A stretch of DNA of 64,000 bases from Leifsonia poae (lineage in GTDB: Bacteria; Actinomycetota; Actinomycetes; Actinomycetales; Microbacteriaceae): positions 2,604,001-2,668,000 of the forward strand of contig NZ_JAIHLP010000002.1 of assembly GCF_020009625.1 (NCBI RefSeq). The letters are read 5' to 3'. Position numbers and translations under genes: made by a program. Positions 23,969 to 33,585 of the stretch are shown here, piece by piece (the stretch's first letter is position 1; each line of letters starts with the position of its first letter). Below the pieces are notes generated by a model that was given only the letters and a program-made list of their open reading frames with translations, made no database searches and was not told the origin of the DNA.

Positions 23969-25444
23969 ATGACGAACACGACGGAGCGATCCGAATTCCG
24001 TGCGTCCGGGGGCGACAAAGGGTTCTTCGGGCAGCCACGGGCGCTCGCCAACATCTTCGGCGTGGAGATGTGGGAGCGCTTCTCCTTCTACGGGATGCAG
24101 GGCATCCTGCTCATCTACCTCTACTACTCCGCGGCCAAGGGCGGGCTGGGTATCGACCAGGCGACGGCGGCCGGAATCGTCGGCGCCTACGGCGGCGGGG
24201 TGTACCTCTCCACGATCCTGGGGGCGTGGCTCGCCGACCGCATGTTCGGGTCGGAGCGGGTGCTGTTCTGGAGCGCCGTCGTGATCATGGCCGGGCACAT
24301 CGCCCTCGCCCTGCTGCCGGGGGTCTCGGGCGTGGTCGTGGGCTTGATCCTCGTGGCTTTCGGCAGCGGAGGTCTGAAAGCCAACGCGACGCGCATCGTC
24401 GGCACCCTCTATGACGAGCACGACCCGCGCCGGGATGCGGGGTTCTCGCTCTTCTACCTGGGCATCAACCTGGGGGCGTTCTTCGGCCCCCTCCTCACCG
24501 GGCTGCTGCAATCGACGCTCGGCTTCCACTGGGGGTTCGGGCTGGCCGCGGTGGGGATGGCCTTCGGCCTGATTCAGTACTCGTTCGGGCGCAAACGGCT
24601 TCCCGCCGCGTCGAGGGAGGTGCCGAATCCGCTGCCCGCTTCCCGGCGCCCGCTCGTGTTGGTGCTCGCCGTGGTGGCGGTGATCGTCGCCGTGGTGCTC
24701 GTCATCACCGGGGTGATCACCGCGGGCAATTTGGCGCTCATCGTGATCGGCCTGGTGGTCGTGGCGGCCGTAGCCTACTTCGTGGTCATCCTGAGCTCGA
24801 AGCGGCTCGACGGCACCGAACGCAGCCGTATCGTGGCGTTCATCCCGCTGTTCGTCGTGAACGCCGCGTTCTGGACGCTGTACCAACAGCAGTTCACCGT
24901 TCTCACGATCTACTCCGACGAACGCCTCGACCGCAACCTGTTCGGTTGGGAGTTCCCGGTCTCGTGGGTGCAGTCGATCAATCCCATCTTCATCATCATC
25001 CTGTCAGGTGTGTTCGCGGCGATCTGGACGAAGTGGGGTGACAAGCAACCGTCGACGCCTCTCAAGTTCGCGGCGGGAACGGTGGTGATGGGGTTGGCGT
25101 TCCTGCTCTTCCTCTTCTGGGTCGGTGGCGGCCCGAACAGCACGCCGCTGCTGGCGATGGTGGGCATCCTGCTGGTGTTCACGATCGCCGAGCTCCTCAT
25201 CTCGCCCGTGGGGCTGTCGGCCTCGACCAAGCTCGCCCCGCACGCCTTCCAAGCGCAGATGGTGGCGCTCTACTTCCTGTCGGTCTCCCTCGGAACCGCG
25301 ATGGCCGGCCAGCTTGCCAAGCTCTACGACCCGGCGACCGAGGGGGTCTACTTCGGAGTGATCGGAGGCGTCGCGATCGCGATCGGCGCGGTGCTCGCCC
25401 TGCTCAGTCCGTGGGTGCTCCGCCTCATGCGCGGGGTGCGATGA
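23969..25444 (+). CDS. Proton-dependent oligopeptide transporter (POT/PTR2 family)
   Basis: 491 residues with about 14 membrane segments. Family signatures are present: VEMWERFSFYGMQGILLIYL (the ExxERFxYY motif), GAYGGGVYLSTILGAWLADR (PTR2 signature 1) and FYLGINLGAFFGPLLTG (PTR2 signature 2). It imports di- and tripeptides with protons. It lies 133 bases after rocD on the same strand, so a link with amino-acid catabolism is plausible. Confidence 0.93.
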   Translation: MTNTTERSEFRASGGDKGFFGQPRALANIFGVEMWERFSFYGMQGILLIYLYYSAAKGGLGIDQATAAGIVGAYGGGVYLSTILGAWLADRMFGSERVLFWSAVVIMAGHIALALLPGVSGVVVGLILVAFGSGGLKANATRIVGTLYDEHDPRRDAGFSLFYLGINLGAFFGPLLTGLLQSTLGFHWGFGLAAVGMAFGLIQYSFGRKRLPAASREVPNPLPASRRPLVLVLAVVAVIVAVVLVITGVITAGNLALIVIGLVVVAAVAYFVVILSSKRLDGTERSRIVAFIPLFVVNAAFWTLYQQQFTVLTIYSDERLDRNLFGWEFPVSWVQSINPIFIIILSGVFAAIWTKWGDKQPSTPLKFAAGTVVMGLAFLLFLFWVGGGPNSTPLLAMVGILLVFTIAELLISPVGLSASTKLAPHAFQAQMVALYFLSVSLGTAMAGQLAKLYDPATEGVYFGVIGGVAIAIGAVLALLSPWVLRLMRGVR

Positions 25445-25516
25445 GATGGACCGGTGGGGGGCGGAGTCACCTCTGGAGCGAATGAACGACGGTCGACTCA
25501 GTCATAGAATCGCTGA

Positions 25517-26386
25517 ATGGAACTCCGACAGCTCGAGCACTTCGTCACGGTCGCGGAAGAACGGCACTTCACGCGGGCGGCCGAATTGCTGCAGATCTCC
25601 CAGTCCGGGCTCTCCGCCTCCATCCGGTCGCTGGAGCAAGAGCTGGGAACATCCCTCTTCATCCGCAGCACCCGGCGCGTGGAGCTCACGACGGCGGGTC
25701 AAGCGCTGCTCGGCGACTCGGTGCGCACCCTCGCCAGTGCCGCGGCCGCCCGCAACGCGGTCGCCGCGGTGCGCGGCCTGGTGCGCGGGCGGCTCACGAT
25801 CGGAGCCGAACCCTGCCTCGGCTCCGTCGACCTGCCGGCCGAGCTCGCCTCGTTCCGCACGGCGAACCCCGGTGTCGAGGTGCGATTGCGCTACTCGGGG
25901 TCGGTCGACCTGGTGGATGCGGTGGGCGGTGGGCGCGTGGACGTGGCGCTGGTCGTCGACACCGGCCACACGCCGGCCGGTGTGCAGCTGCGACCACTGG
26001 ACACCCAAGAGATGCTGGTGCTCTGTCATCCGGGGCACCGGTTCGCGGCCCAGGGCAGCATCCGGCTCGACGAACTGCGCGGCGAACCGCTCGTCGGGTT
26101 CCAGGAAGGGTGGGGTGCGCAGGCCCTCGCCCGGCGCGCTTTCGCGGCGGCCGGTTTCGACTACCGCGCCGCGATGGAGGTGAACGATGTGCATCCGCTG
26201 CTCGACCTGGTGGGGTACAACCTCGGGGTGGCGATCGTTCCGGCGAGTTTCGCCCGAAAGCGCCCGGATCAGCTGGTGGCGGTGAGACTACTCGGCGACG
26301 TGCCGTCGTGGACGGTGGCCGTGGCGGTCTCCGATGAGCCCAGCCCGGCGGCGGGCGCCTTCCTGCGTCAGCTGCAGACGGCCTGA
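25517..26386 (+). CDS. LysR-family transcriptional regulator
   Basis: 289 residues. The N-terminal HTH is MELRQLEHFVTVAEERHFTRAAELLQISQSGLSASIRSLEQELGTSLFIRS, followed by a substrate-binding domain (LTIGAEPCLGSVDLP, HPLLDLVGYNLGVAIVPASF). It ends three bases before the GTG start of the GH20 gene, which is on the same strand, unlike the usual divergent LysR arrangement. It may control that gene or the upstream transporter; this is inference. Confidence 0.9.
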   Translation: MELRQLEHFVTVAEERHFTRAAELLQISQSGLSASIRSLEQELGTSLFIRSTRRVELTTAGQALLGDSVRTLASAAAARNAVAAVRGLVRGRLTIGAEPCLGSVDLPAELASFRTANPGVEVRLRYSGSVDLVDAVGGGRVDVALVVDTGHTPAGVQLRPLDTQEMLVLCHPGHRFAAQGSIRLDELRGEPLVGFQEGWGAQALARRAFAAAGFDYRAAMEVNDVHPLLDLVGYNLGVAIVPASFARKRPDQLVAVRLLGDVPSWTVAVAVSDEPSPAAGAFLRQLQTA

Positions 26387-26389
26387 CCC

Positions 26390-28057
26390 GTGACGGCCTC
26401 CTCGCGCCTCCTGCCCGCCCCTCTCTCGGTGACCGAGTGGGACGGTGAGTTCGTGGTGACTCCGCGCACCCGGATCGTCGGCGTGGAGGGCACAGAGGGT
26501 GTCGCCGCCTGGCTGCGGACGACCCTCGAAGCCTCCACCGGTTTCGTTCTCGGCAGCGCCATCGTCGCCGACCCCGACGATGGCGACGCCGCCGACGCCG
26601 GCCGGAGCGATGCGGCACGCAGCATCCGGCTCTCGCTCGACCCCGCAACGGCGGCGGAAGGGTACCGGCTCAGCGTCACCGAGGCGGGAGCGCGGATCGC
26701 GGGTGGCGATGCCGCCGGGGTCTTCGCCGGCGCGCAAGCGCTGCTCCAACTGTTGCCCGCCGAGGTCTACCGCCGTTCGCGGGTCGACGGGGTCCGCTGG
26801 GCCGCTCCCTGCTGCGAGGTTCGGGACGCGCCCCGCTTCGCCTGGCGTGGCGTGCTGCTCGACGTGGCCAGGCACTTCCTGCCGAAACACGAGGTGCTGC
26901 GGTTCGTCGACCTGATGGCGATGCACCGGCTGAACGTGCTGCACCTGCACCTGACGGACGATCAGGGGTGGCGCATCCAGATCCGGCGCTACCCGAAGCT
27001 CACCCAGGTGAGCTCCTGGCGGCGGGAGTCCCAGGTGGGCTACGGGCCGGATGCGCCCGGCGACGGTCGCCCGCACGGCGGCTTCTACACCCAGGACGAT
27101 CTGCGGGAGATCGTGGCCTACGCCGGGTTGCGGGGGATCACAGTGGTTCCGGAGGTCGAGTCGCCCGGGCATGTGCAGGCGGCGATCGCCGCGTATCCCG
27201 AACTCGGGGTGGGCGGCCGGCCGCTCGACGTCGGCACACGGTGGGGGATCATCCCGAACGTGCTCAACCTCGAAGAGAGCACGGTGGAATTCTTCACGAA
27301 CGTGCTTGACGAGGTCGTCGACATCTTCCCCTCCCCGTTCATCGGGGTGGGCGGTGATGAGTGCGTGAAAGACCAGTGGCGCGCCGACCCTCGCACGCAG
27401 GAGCGGATGCGCGAACTCGGCGTGACGTCGGAGGAGGGTTTGCAGAGCTGGTTCATCTCTCGCCTCGACGACCATCTGACCAGGCGGGGCCGCCGGCTCT
27501 TCGGCTGGGACGAGATTCTCGAGGGTGGCCTGGCGCCCGGGGCCACGGTGGCCTCTTGGCGCGGTGAGACCGGTGCGATCGCCGCCGCCCGCGCTGGGCA
27601 CGACGTCGTGCTCTGCCCCGACCACACGACGTACCTCAACTACCGGCAATCGGAGCGGCCCGACGAGCCCATCCCGCTCGTGGTTCCGATCACGGTAAAG
27701 GACGTCTACCGGTTCGACCCCGTGCCGACCGAGCTGAGCGGGCCAGAACGCGCGCATGTGCTCGGCGGCCAGGCGAACCTGTGGACGGAGTACATGGACT
27801 CGCCGCGTACACTCGACTACTTCGCCTTCCCGCGCCTGTGTGCGCTCGCCGAGGCCCTGTGGAGTTCGGCGCCGAAAGACTACGACGCGTTCGCGGAACG
27901 CCTGCGTCTGCACCTGGAACGGCTCGACGCGGTCGGTGTGGAGTACCGGCACGAAGACGGACCGTTCCCGTGGCAGACCAGGCCGGGCATCCCGGGACGG
28001 ATCGACACCCGCGAGCAGCGAGCGGCTGTCGTCGCCGCCCTCGTCGCGAACATCTGA
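26390..28057 (+). CDS. Beta-N-acetylhexosaminidase (GH20)
   Basis: 555 residues from GTG 26390. An N-terminal GH20b domain (1-140) is followed by the catalytic barrel: WRGVLLDVARHFLP, LNVLHLHLTDDQGWRI, VVPEVESPGH and the catalytic Asp-Glu pair in GVGGDECVKDQW, then LFGWDEILEGG and GGQANLWTEYM. It removes terminal GlcNAc/GalNAc from oligosaccharides such as chitin or muropeptide fragments. No signal peptide, so it probably acts in the cytoplasm on imported oligosaccharides. Confidence 0.93.
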   Translation: MTASSRLLPAPLSVTEWDGEFVVTPRTRIVGVEGTEGVAAWLRTTLEASTGFVLGSAIVADPDDGDAADAGRSDAARSIRLSLDPATAAEGYRLSVTEAGARIAGGDAAGVFAGAQALLQLLPAEVYRRSRVDGVRWAAPCCEVRDAPRFAWRGVLLDVARHFLPKHEVLRFVDLMAMHRLNVLHLHLTDDQGWRIQIRRYPKLTQVSSWRRESQVGYGPDAPGDGRPHGGFYTQDDLREIVAYAGLRGITVVPEVESPGHVQAAIAAYPELGVGGRPLDVGTRWGIIPNVLNLEESTVEFFTNVLDEVVDIFPSPFIGVGGDECVKDQWRADPRTQERMRELGVTSEEGLQSWFISRLDDHLTRRGRRLFGWDEILEGGLAPGATVASWRGETGAIAAARAGHDVVLCPDHTTYLNYRQSERPDEPIPLVVPITVKDVYRFDPVPTELSGPERAHVLGGQANLWTEYMDSPRTLDYFAFPRLCALAEALWSSAPKDYDAFAERLRLHLERLDAVGVEYRHEDGPFPWQTRPGIPGRIDTREQRAAVVAALVANI

Positions 28058-28068
28058 ACCGCATCCCC

Positions 28069-28115
28069 GCCCCGCCTCACGCCGACCCGTTCACGGGCCA
28101 CGAGCGAGGCGGGGC
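28069..28115. terminator. Bidirectional hairpin between convergent genes
   Basis: Arms GCCCCGCCTC (28069-28078) and GAGGCGGGGC (28106-28115) lie between the GH20 stop (28057) and the minus-strand aldo/keto reductase stop (28128). Confidence 0.7.
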
Positions 28116-28127
28116 AGGGCGGGCCGA

Positions 28128-28988
28128 TCAGGCGGCGTCGAGGGAGGAGAACTCCTCGGCGGTGAGCTGCAAGTCGACGGCGGTGGCCGAGTCGCGGATC
28201 GACTCCGGTCGCGAGGCGCCGGGGATCGGGATCACATGCGGGCTCTTCGCCAGATGCCAGGCCAGCGCGACGACCTGCGGGCTGACTCCGCGCGCATCCG
28301 CCACCGTCTGGAACGGGGCGAACCGGTCGCCGAGGGCGGCCGCCGATCTGATGCCGCCGAGCGGGCTCCACGGCAGGAAGGCGACGCCGAGCCGGTCGGC
28401 CAGCACCAGTTCGGTCTCGCTGGAGCGGAACGCCGGCGAGAACTGGTTCTGCACCGAGGCGAGACGCCCGCCCAGGATGTTCTGCGCCAGCTCGATCTGC
28501 GCGGGGTCGGCGTTCGAGATGCCGGCGAGGCGGATGATGCCCTCGTCGAGCAGCTCCCGGATGGCGCCGACCGAATCCTCGTAGGGCACGTTCGGGTCGG
28601 GGCGGTGGAACTGGTAGAGACCGATGGCGTCTCCGCCCAGCCGGGCGAGGGAGGCTTTGGCGGCCTCCTTCAGATACTCGGGGCGGCCGTCGACGTTCCA
28701 GCTGCCGTCGCCCGGGCGCAGGTGGCCACCCTTGGTGGCGATCAGCACACCGGAGGTGTCACCGCCCCAGCGTGCGACAGCCTTCGCGATCAGGGACTCG
28801 TTGTGGCCCACCTCGTCCGCGTGCAGGTGATAGGCGTCCGCAGTGTCGAAGAACGTGACGCCGGCGTCGAGTGCCGCGTGGATCGTCGCGATGGAGCGGG
28901 CCTCGTCGGGGCGTCCCTCGATCGACATGGGCATGCCGCCCAGGCCGATCGCGCTCACCTCGACATCGGCGATTCTGCGTGTCTTCAT
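28128..28988 (-). CDS. Aldo/keto reductase
   Basis: 286 residues from ATG 28988. Catalytic residues are seen in FFDTADAYHL (Asp, Tyr), LIATKGG (Lys) and LYQFHRPDP (His). The C-terminal cofactor segment is VIPIPGASRPESIRDSATAVDL. It belongs to a different AKR subgroup than the gene at 15416. It starts 17 bases after the neighbouring aldo/keto reductase stop and is probably co-transcribed with it. Substrate unknown. Confidence 0.9.
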   Translation of the reverse strand: MKTRRIADVEVSAIGLGGMPMSIEGRPDEARSIATIHAALDAGVTFFDTADAYHLHADEVGHNESLIAKAVARWGGDTSGVLIATKGGHLRPGDGSWNVDGRPEYLKEAAKASLARLGGDAIGLYQFHRPDPNVPYEDSVGAIRELLDEGIIRLAGISNADPAQIELAQNILGGRLASVQNQFSPAFRSSETELVLADRLGVAFLPWSPLGGIRSAAALGDRFAPFQTVADARGVSPQVVALAWHLAKSPHVIPIPGASRPESIRDSATAVDLQLTAEEFSSLDAA

Positions 28989-29005
28989 TGTCTGCTCTCT
29001 GCCGG

Positions 29006-29977
29006 TCACCAGGCGTAGTCTTCGGGCGCGGTCTTGTGCCCGGGGAAGATCGCGTCGAGGTGGGCCAGCGCGGCGTCGTCGAGCGTGACCTCGAGGGCGC
29101 GCACGGCCGCATCCAGCTGCTCGCGGGTGCGCGGGCCGATGATCGGGGCGGTCACGGCCGGCTGGTGCAGCAGCCAGGCAAGGGCGATGTCGCCCGGCTC
29201 GTGGCCGAGCTCATCGGCGAACGCCTCGTAGGCTTCGATCGCCTCACGGTGGGTCGCCAGAGTCTCGGCGGCGCGACCCTCCAGGCGGCGCTTTCCCTCG
29301 TTCTGCTTGCGGATGACGCCGCCGAGCAGACCGCCGTGCAGCGGCGACCAGGCGATCACGCCCACGCCGTTCGCCTGGGCGGCGGGCAGCACCTCCAACT
29401 CCACCTGGCGGGTGAGGAGGTTGTAGATGGACTGCTCGCTGACGAGGCCGGTGTAGTTGCGGCGGCGCGCCTCCGCCTGAGCAGTGGCGATGTGCCAGCC
29501 GGCGAAGTTGCTGGAGCCCGCGTAGAGGATCTTGCCCTGCGCCACGGCGACCTCCATCGCCTGCCAGATCTCGTCCCAGGGGGTGTCCCGGTCGATGTGG
29601 TGGAACTGGTAGATGTCGATGTGGTCGGTCTGCAGCCGCGTGAGGCTCGCATCCAGGGCCTGGCGGATGTTCAGCGCCGAGAGCTTTCCCTCGTTCGGCC
29701 AATCGCCCATGTTCCCGTAGAGCTTGGTGGCGAGCACGGTGCGCTCGCGGCGGCCGTCGCCTTTGGCGAACCAGTCGCCGATGATCGACTCGGTGGCGCC
29801 GCGCCCGCGGTGCTGGCCGTAGACGTTGGCGGTGTCGAAGTAGTTGATGCCGTGCTCGTGGGCGGCGTCCATGATCGCGTGCGAGTCTTCATCGCTGGTC
29901 TGGGGGCCGAAGTTCATCGTGCCGAGAGCGAGTCGAGAGACAGTCAGGCCGGAACGGCCGAGGTGTGTGTACTCCAT
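29006..29977 (-). CDS. Aldo/keto reductase (YghZ/Kv-beta-like subgroup)
   Basis: 323 residues. Motifs are LGRSGLTVSRLALGTMNFGPQTS, NYFDTANVYGQ (Asp, Tyr), LATKLYGNMG (Lys), IDIYQFHHIDR (His) and the cofactor end PIIGPRTREQLDAAVRAL. This group reduces aldehydes with NADPH. It is first of a two-gene minus-strand operon with the gene at 28128. Substrate unknown. Confidence 0.92.
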   Translation of the reverse strand: MEYTHLGRSGLTVSRLALGTMNFGPQTSDEDSHAIMDAAHEHGINYFDTANVYGQHRGRGATESIIGDWFAKGDGRRERTVLATKLYGNMGDWPNEGKLSALNIRQALDASLTRLQTDHIDIYQFHHIDRDTPWDEIWQAMEVAVAQGKILYAGSSNFAGWHIATAQAEARRRNYTGLVSEQSIYNLLTRQVELEVLPAAQANGVGVIAWSPLHGGLLGGVIRKQNEGKRRLEGRAAETLATHREAIEAYEAFADELGHEPGDIALAWLLHQPAVTAPIIGPRTREQLDAAVRALEVTLDDAALAHLDAIFPGHKTAPEDYAW

Positions 29978-30087
29978 GGTCTCAGCCTCCGCCCGCCGGA
30001 GTCACCTGTCCAACAGGAAGAATGGATGGCATTGTGCGTCTCGGCTTCTGAGTGGCTGGAGCGGTCGACCGGTGGGATGCTTTCCTC

Positions 30088-30717
30088 ATGCGAGAACTCA
30101 CTCCCACCGTCTTCGCCCTGGAGAAGACCGCCGGCGCCAACGGGTATCTGGTGGCCGGGGAGGACTGCAGTGTGCTGATCGACCCGGGTCTCGCATCCGG
30201 CGCCCGATCATCGCTGGCGGAACTCGCTGGGGCGCGCCGTCTCGTCCCGCCGGTGACGGATGTGGTGCTCACCCACTACGACCCCGATCACTCGGGCGCC
30301 GCGCCGGCCGTTCAGGAGGCGCTCGGCGTGAGGGTATGGCTGGGGCGCGAGGATGTTCCGATCCTGCGCGGCGAGACGGAGCCGCCGACGAGGGCGCGTC
30401 GGTTCCTGAAGCTGATCAATCCGATGCACCCGCCCGTCGCGTTGAGTGAGATCGTCGAGCCGACCGAGATCATCCCTGGGCTGTCGGTGCTTCCGGCGCC
30501 CGGGCACACACCGGGTCACGTGATCGTCAGCTGGCGTGGCGTCGTGTTCGTCGGTGATGCCGCGATGATGCGCAGGGGGCGTCTGGTGCAGCTTCCGGCT
30601 CCGCTCATCAGCGACCGGGATGCGGCGCTCGCGACCACGGATCTGATCGCCTCGCTGCGTCCGCGCCTCGTCTGCCCCGGCCACGGCCGCCCCGATCGTC
30701 TCAGCCTGTCCGACTGA
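30088..30717 (+). CDS. MBL-fold metallo-hydrolase
   Basis: 209 residues from ATG 30088. The metal ligands are visible: LTHYDPDHSG (HxDxDH type), GHTPGHV, VFVGDAAM and CPGHGRPD. The family has two-zinc hydrolases of very diverse function, often thioester or lactone hydrolases. It is divergent from the aldo/keto reductases and convergent with the glutaredoxin-like gene. No membrane segments. Confidence 0.9.
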   Translation: MRELTPTVFALEKTAGANGYLVAGEDCSVLIDPGLASGARSSLAELAGARRLVPPVTDVVLTHYDPDHSGAAPAVQEALGVRVWLGREDVPILRGETEPPTRARRFLKLINPMHPPVALSEIVEPTEIIPGLSVLPAPGHTPGHVIVSWRGVVFVGDAAMMRRGRLVQLPAPLISDRDAALATTDLIASLRPRLVCPGHGRPDRLSLSD

Positions 30718-30752
30718 TCGCTTTCGCGAGGCCGGGAAGGGCCAGGAAAGGG

Positions 30753-31013
30753 TTAGCGGGCGGCGAGGGCGGCTTCGAGGTCGGCGTCGGTGGGCTCGAC
30801 GAAGAAGGCTCCGTCCGGGAAGACCACGACGGGGATGTTCGTGCGCCCGCTGATGGCCTTCGCCCGCTCGGCGCCGTCGGCGACCGATTCGAGGTCGATG
30901 TAGTCGTAGTCGGTGCCGAGGCGCTCGAACAGGGCCTTCGAGCGGCGGCAGTCGCGGCACCATTCGGCGCCGAACATGGTGACACGGTCGAAGGTCTCGG
31001 GTGCAGAAGTCAT
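30753..31013 (-). CDS. Glutaredoxin-like protein (mycoredoxin type)
   Basis: 86 residues. The active-site CxxC is WCRDCRRSK, followed by the thioredoxin-fold elements YDYIDLES and NIPVVVFPDG with the cis-Pro. Actinobacterial members use mycothiol rather than glutathione. It lies downstream of the rhamnosidase gene end but its link with rhamnose use is doubtful. Confidence 0.88.
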   Translation of the reverse strand: MTSAPETFDRVTMFGAEWCRDCRRSKALFERLGTDYDYIDLESVADGAERAKAISGRTNIPVVVFPDGAFFVEPTDADLEAALAAR

Positions 31014-31034
31014 GGTTTCAGCATAATCCGCCGA

Positions 31035-33527
31035 CTACAGGGCGAGCGCGGTGCGCCCGGCCGCGAACCCTTCCTCCCGCCCGTCGGAGTGCACCAGGGT
31101 GCCGGGAACGGGGGAGTCGACGGTCACGGTTCCGTCGGCGACGCGCACCACCACCGACCCGTGCGGGGTCGGCACCGCCCCCTCGGCCCAACCGAGGGTG
31201 CCGAGCGCCGGCGCGACCCGCACCGTGGCGAAGCCCGGCTCGCCCGGCGTGACACCGAGCACGTACTGCACCAGGTCTTTCGTCGGCGTGCTGCTCCACC
31301 CGTGCACCGGGGTTCCCCAGCCCCAGCATTCGCCGAAGGTGTCGTACCCGTCGGTGAGGAAGGGCGACCAGCGGCGGATGAGGGTGACCAATTCGCCGGC
31401 GTGACCGGCCGCTGCGACGGCATCGTGCACGAGGTAGCTGAAGAACGGTTCGGCGATCACGATCTGGCGTTCGGCATCCCAGTCGATGCGCTGCACACCG
31501 CGCATCTGGTCGGCGATCTTCTGCACATCGTATGAGCCGTCTTCGCCGCCGATCCATGAGCGCACCACGAGCGTGGCGGGATCGGTGACGGTGCCGACGA
31601 TACGACCCCACCGGCTCTGCGGGGCGAGCCCCGAAACGATCGCGGTGGCGCCTGCCGCCTGCGATGCGGCCGGTAGCGCCTCGCCGTTCACGATGTGGTC
31701 GCGGTAGGTGCCGCGCGCCTCATCCCAGAAGTCCTCGAAACCGTGGGCGGCACGGGCGTGCAGGCCGTCGGCCCAGGTGGCCGCACCGGAGTTCCCGACG
31801 AACAGGCTCAGTTCGGCGAACTCCCGCAGCCCTCGGGCCCAGAGGGCGGTGAGGATGCTGCTGCGACCGGTGACGAAGACGCTCGACCAGTCCACGAGGT
31901 TCCACTCGGGCACGTCGGCGATGGTGCCACGGCCGTCGACGTATGGGAGGTACCAGCGCAGCACCCGCTCGACCGTGGGAAGCAACGCGCGAATCTCCTC
32001 GGCATCCCCGAGGTAGCGGTAGAGGTTGTGCACGCCGTGCACCCAGTGCAGCGACCAGTCGGGGATGGTGTACCCGGCCGACGATTCGATCTCGCCGACG
32101 ACGCTCATCGGCAGGATGCCGTCGGAGCGCGGCGAGTCGCCCAGGGCCACATAGTTGCGGGCCAATCGCCAGTCGCCGTTGGTGGTGAGGTGCACGAGCT
32201 GGTGCACGACGCCGTCGCCCACCCAGGCGCGCTGCTCGCGGGTCGGGCAGTCGGTGTACGCGTCCTGCGCGTTCGCCTGAACGGTGCGGATGCCGGCACG
32301 GTAGAGCGTGTCGATCTCGGGGTCGTCGGAGCGGAAGTAGGACTCGCCCACCTGCGGGTAGAGGCGTTCGCGCACCTCGAACGACTCGATCACGGTGTCG
32401 CCGGAGACGAGGAGGTGGGCGTAGCGCATCCCGTTGACCTCGTGCGCGTCGAAACGGTCGTCGGCGCCGCGCGCGATGTAGCGGGCGCCGGTCTTGGGGA
32501 TGGAGAAGCTCTCCGCCTCGTCGGAGCGGTGGGGTCGCTCACGGTAGAGGATGTCCACCACGGTTCCCGTGGCGGCACTCAGGCGGAGGTGCACTGTTCC
32601 GACGACGACGCGCCCGAAGTCGAGGGTGACGACGCTGCCGGCGGCGACCGGTGCGGGAAGGGCGGTGATCGCATCCGCTTCGACTGTGTGACCGTCGAGT
32701 GCGGCGCGCACACCGGCGACCGGATGTTCGGCGGGGGTCGCACCCGTGGCCACCGGGGTGCTCACCCGCACAGTGGCCGGGGTCTCGGTCGCGCCCCCGA
32801 CGGCAGCCGTGCCGCGGGGGAGCAGCGCGCCGTAGGGATCGGTCGGCGGGTGGGTGCGGCCGAAGCCGCCGATGTGCGCGGCGGGGCGCAGCTGGGCGGC
32901 ATCCCAATCGCTGTCGTCGAAGCCGGGCTGTTCCCAGCCGAGCGGCATCTGCCGGGCGTCGACGAGCTCGACAGGGACCCCGTCGAGGCCGTCGAGCGCG
33001 GGGGAGGTCCAGGCGGTGGAGCGGCGCACGCGCCAGTCTCCGTCGCTCACCAGCCAGCGGGAGCCGAGCCGCGCCTCGAAGGCGAGCACCGCATCCAGGC
33101 CGAGGCCGCCATTCGCCACGGCCGGCTGCCAGAAGGCGGTGGGGTTCCCGTAGTAGGTGACGAGAACAGCGACCGTGTTCTGGCCGGCCCGGAGGAACGG
33201 GGCGAGGTCGTATTCGTCGAACCGCAGCCGCCGGGGCTGGGATCGGGCGGGGCCGCGACCCACCTCGACGCCGTTGACGTAGAGCACATAGCGGGAGTCG
33301 GCCGTGACGCGGGCGGGCACGCCGTCCGGCACGGTGTCGACGGTGACGGTGGAGCGGAAGAAGGTGCGGTGGAACGGGGCGCGTGGGCCGTCGTTGCTGA
33401 ACGCTTCGGTGGAGATGGCGCCGACGCCTTCGGCGCCGATCCAATGGGCATGCCAGTCGATGCCGGGGAAGGCTGTGGGGGTGGAGGCGGTGATCGCGCG
33501 CGTCGTTGCGGCGGGGGCGGAGGTCAT
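31035..33527 (-). CDS. Alpha-L-rhamnosidase (GH78), first of two
   Basis: 830 residues. N-terminal beta-domains (RYVLYVNGVEVGRGPARSQPRRL) precede an (alpha/alpha)6 catalytic barrel with DCPTREQRAWVGDG, the place of the GH78 motif DCPxRxExxGWxGD, and a C-terminal beta-domain (VPTPHGSVVVRVADGTVTVDSPVPG). It would release L-rhamnose from glycosides; no signal peptide, so cytoplasmic. It diverges from the second GH78 enzyme at 38957 in the barrel motif, suggesting a different linkage or aglycone. It lies 58 bases after a nucleotidyltransferase-like gene that starts behind a rhamnose operator. Confidence 0.88.
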   Translation of the reverse strand: MTSAPAATTRAITASTPTAFPGIDWHAHWIGAEGVGAISTEAFSNDGPRAPFHRTFFRSTVTVDTVPDGVPARVTADSRYVLYVNGVEVGRGPARSQPRRLRFDEYDLAPFLRAGQNTVAVLVTYYGNPTAFWQPAVANGGLGLDAVLAFEARLGSRWLVSDGDWRVRRSTAWTSPALDGLDGVPVELVDARQMPLGWEQPGFDDSDWDAAQLRPAAHIGGFGRTHPPTDPYGALLPRGTAAVGGATETPATVRVSTPVATGATPAEHPVAGVRAALDGHTVEADAITALPAPVAAGSVVTLDFGRVVVGTVHLRLSAATGTVVDILYRERPHRSDEAESFSIPKTGARYIARGADDRFDAHEVNGMRYAHLLVSGDTVIESFEVRERLYPQVGESYFRSDDPEIDTLYRAGIRTVQANAQDAYTDCPTREQRAWVGDGVVHQLVHLTTNGDWRLARNYVALGDSPRSDGILPMSVVGEIESSAGYTIPDWSLHWVHGVHNLYRYLGDAEEIRALLPTVERVLRWYLPYVDGRGTIADVPEWNLVDWSSVFVTGRSSILTALWARGLREFAELSLFVGNSGAATWADGLHARAAHGFEDFWDEARGTYRDHIVNGEALPAASQAAGATAIVSGLAPQSRWGRIVGTVTDPATLVVRSWIGGEDGSYDVQKIADQMRGVQRIDWDAERQIVIAEPFFSYLVHDAVAAAGHAGELVTLIRRWSPFLTDGYDTFGECWGWGTPVHGWSSTPTKDLVQYVLGVTPGEPGFATVRVAPALGTLGWAEGAVPTPHGSVVVRVADGTVTVDSPVPGTLVHSDGREEGFAAGRTALAL

Positions 33528-33585
33528 TGTGCGGCTGCTTTCGGATCGGAGGGTGGAGGGAGGGTGATGCCTGTCGGTGTGCCGG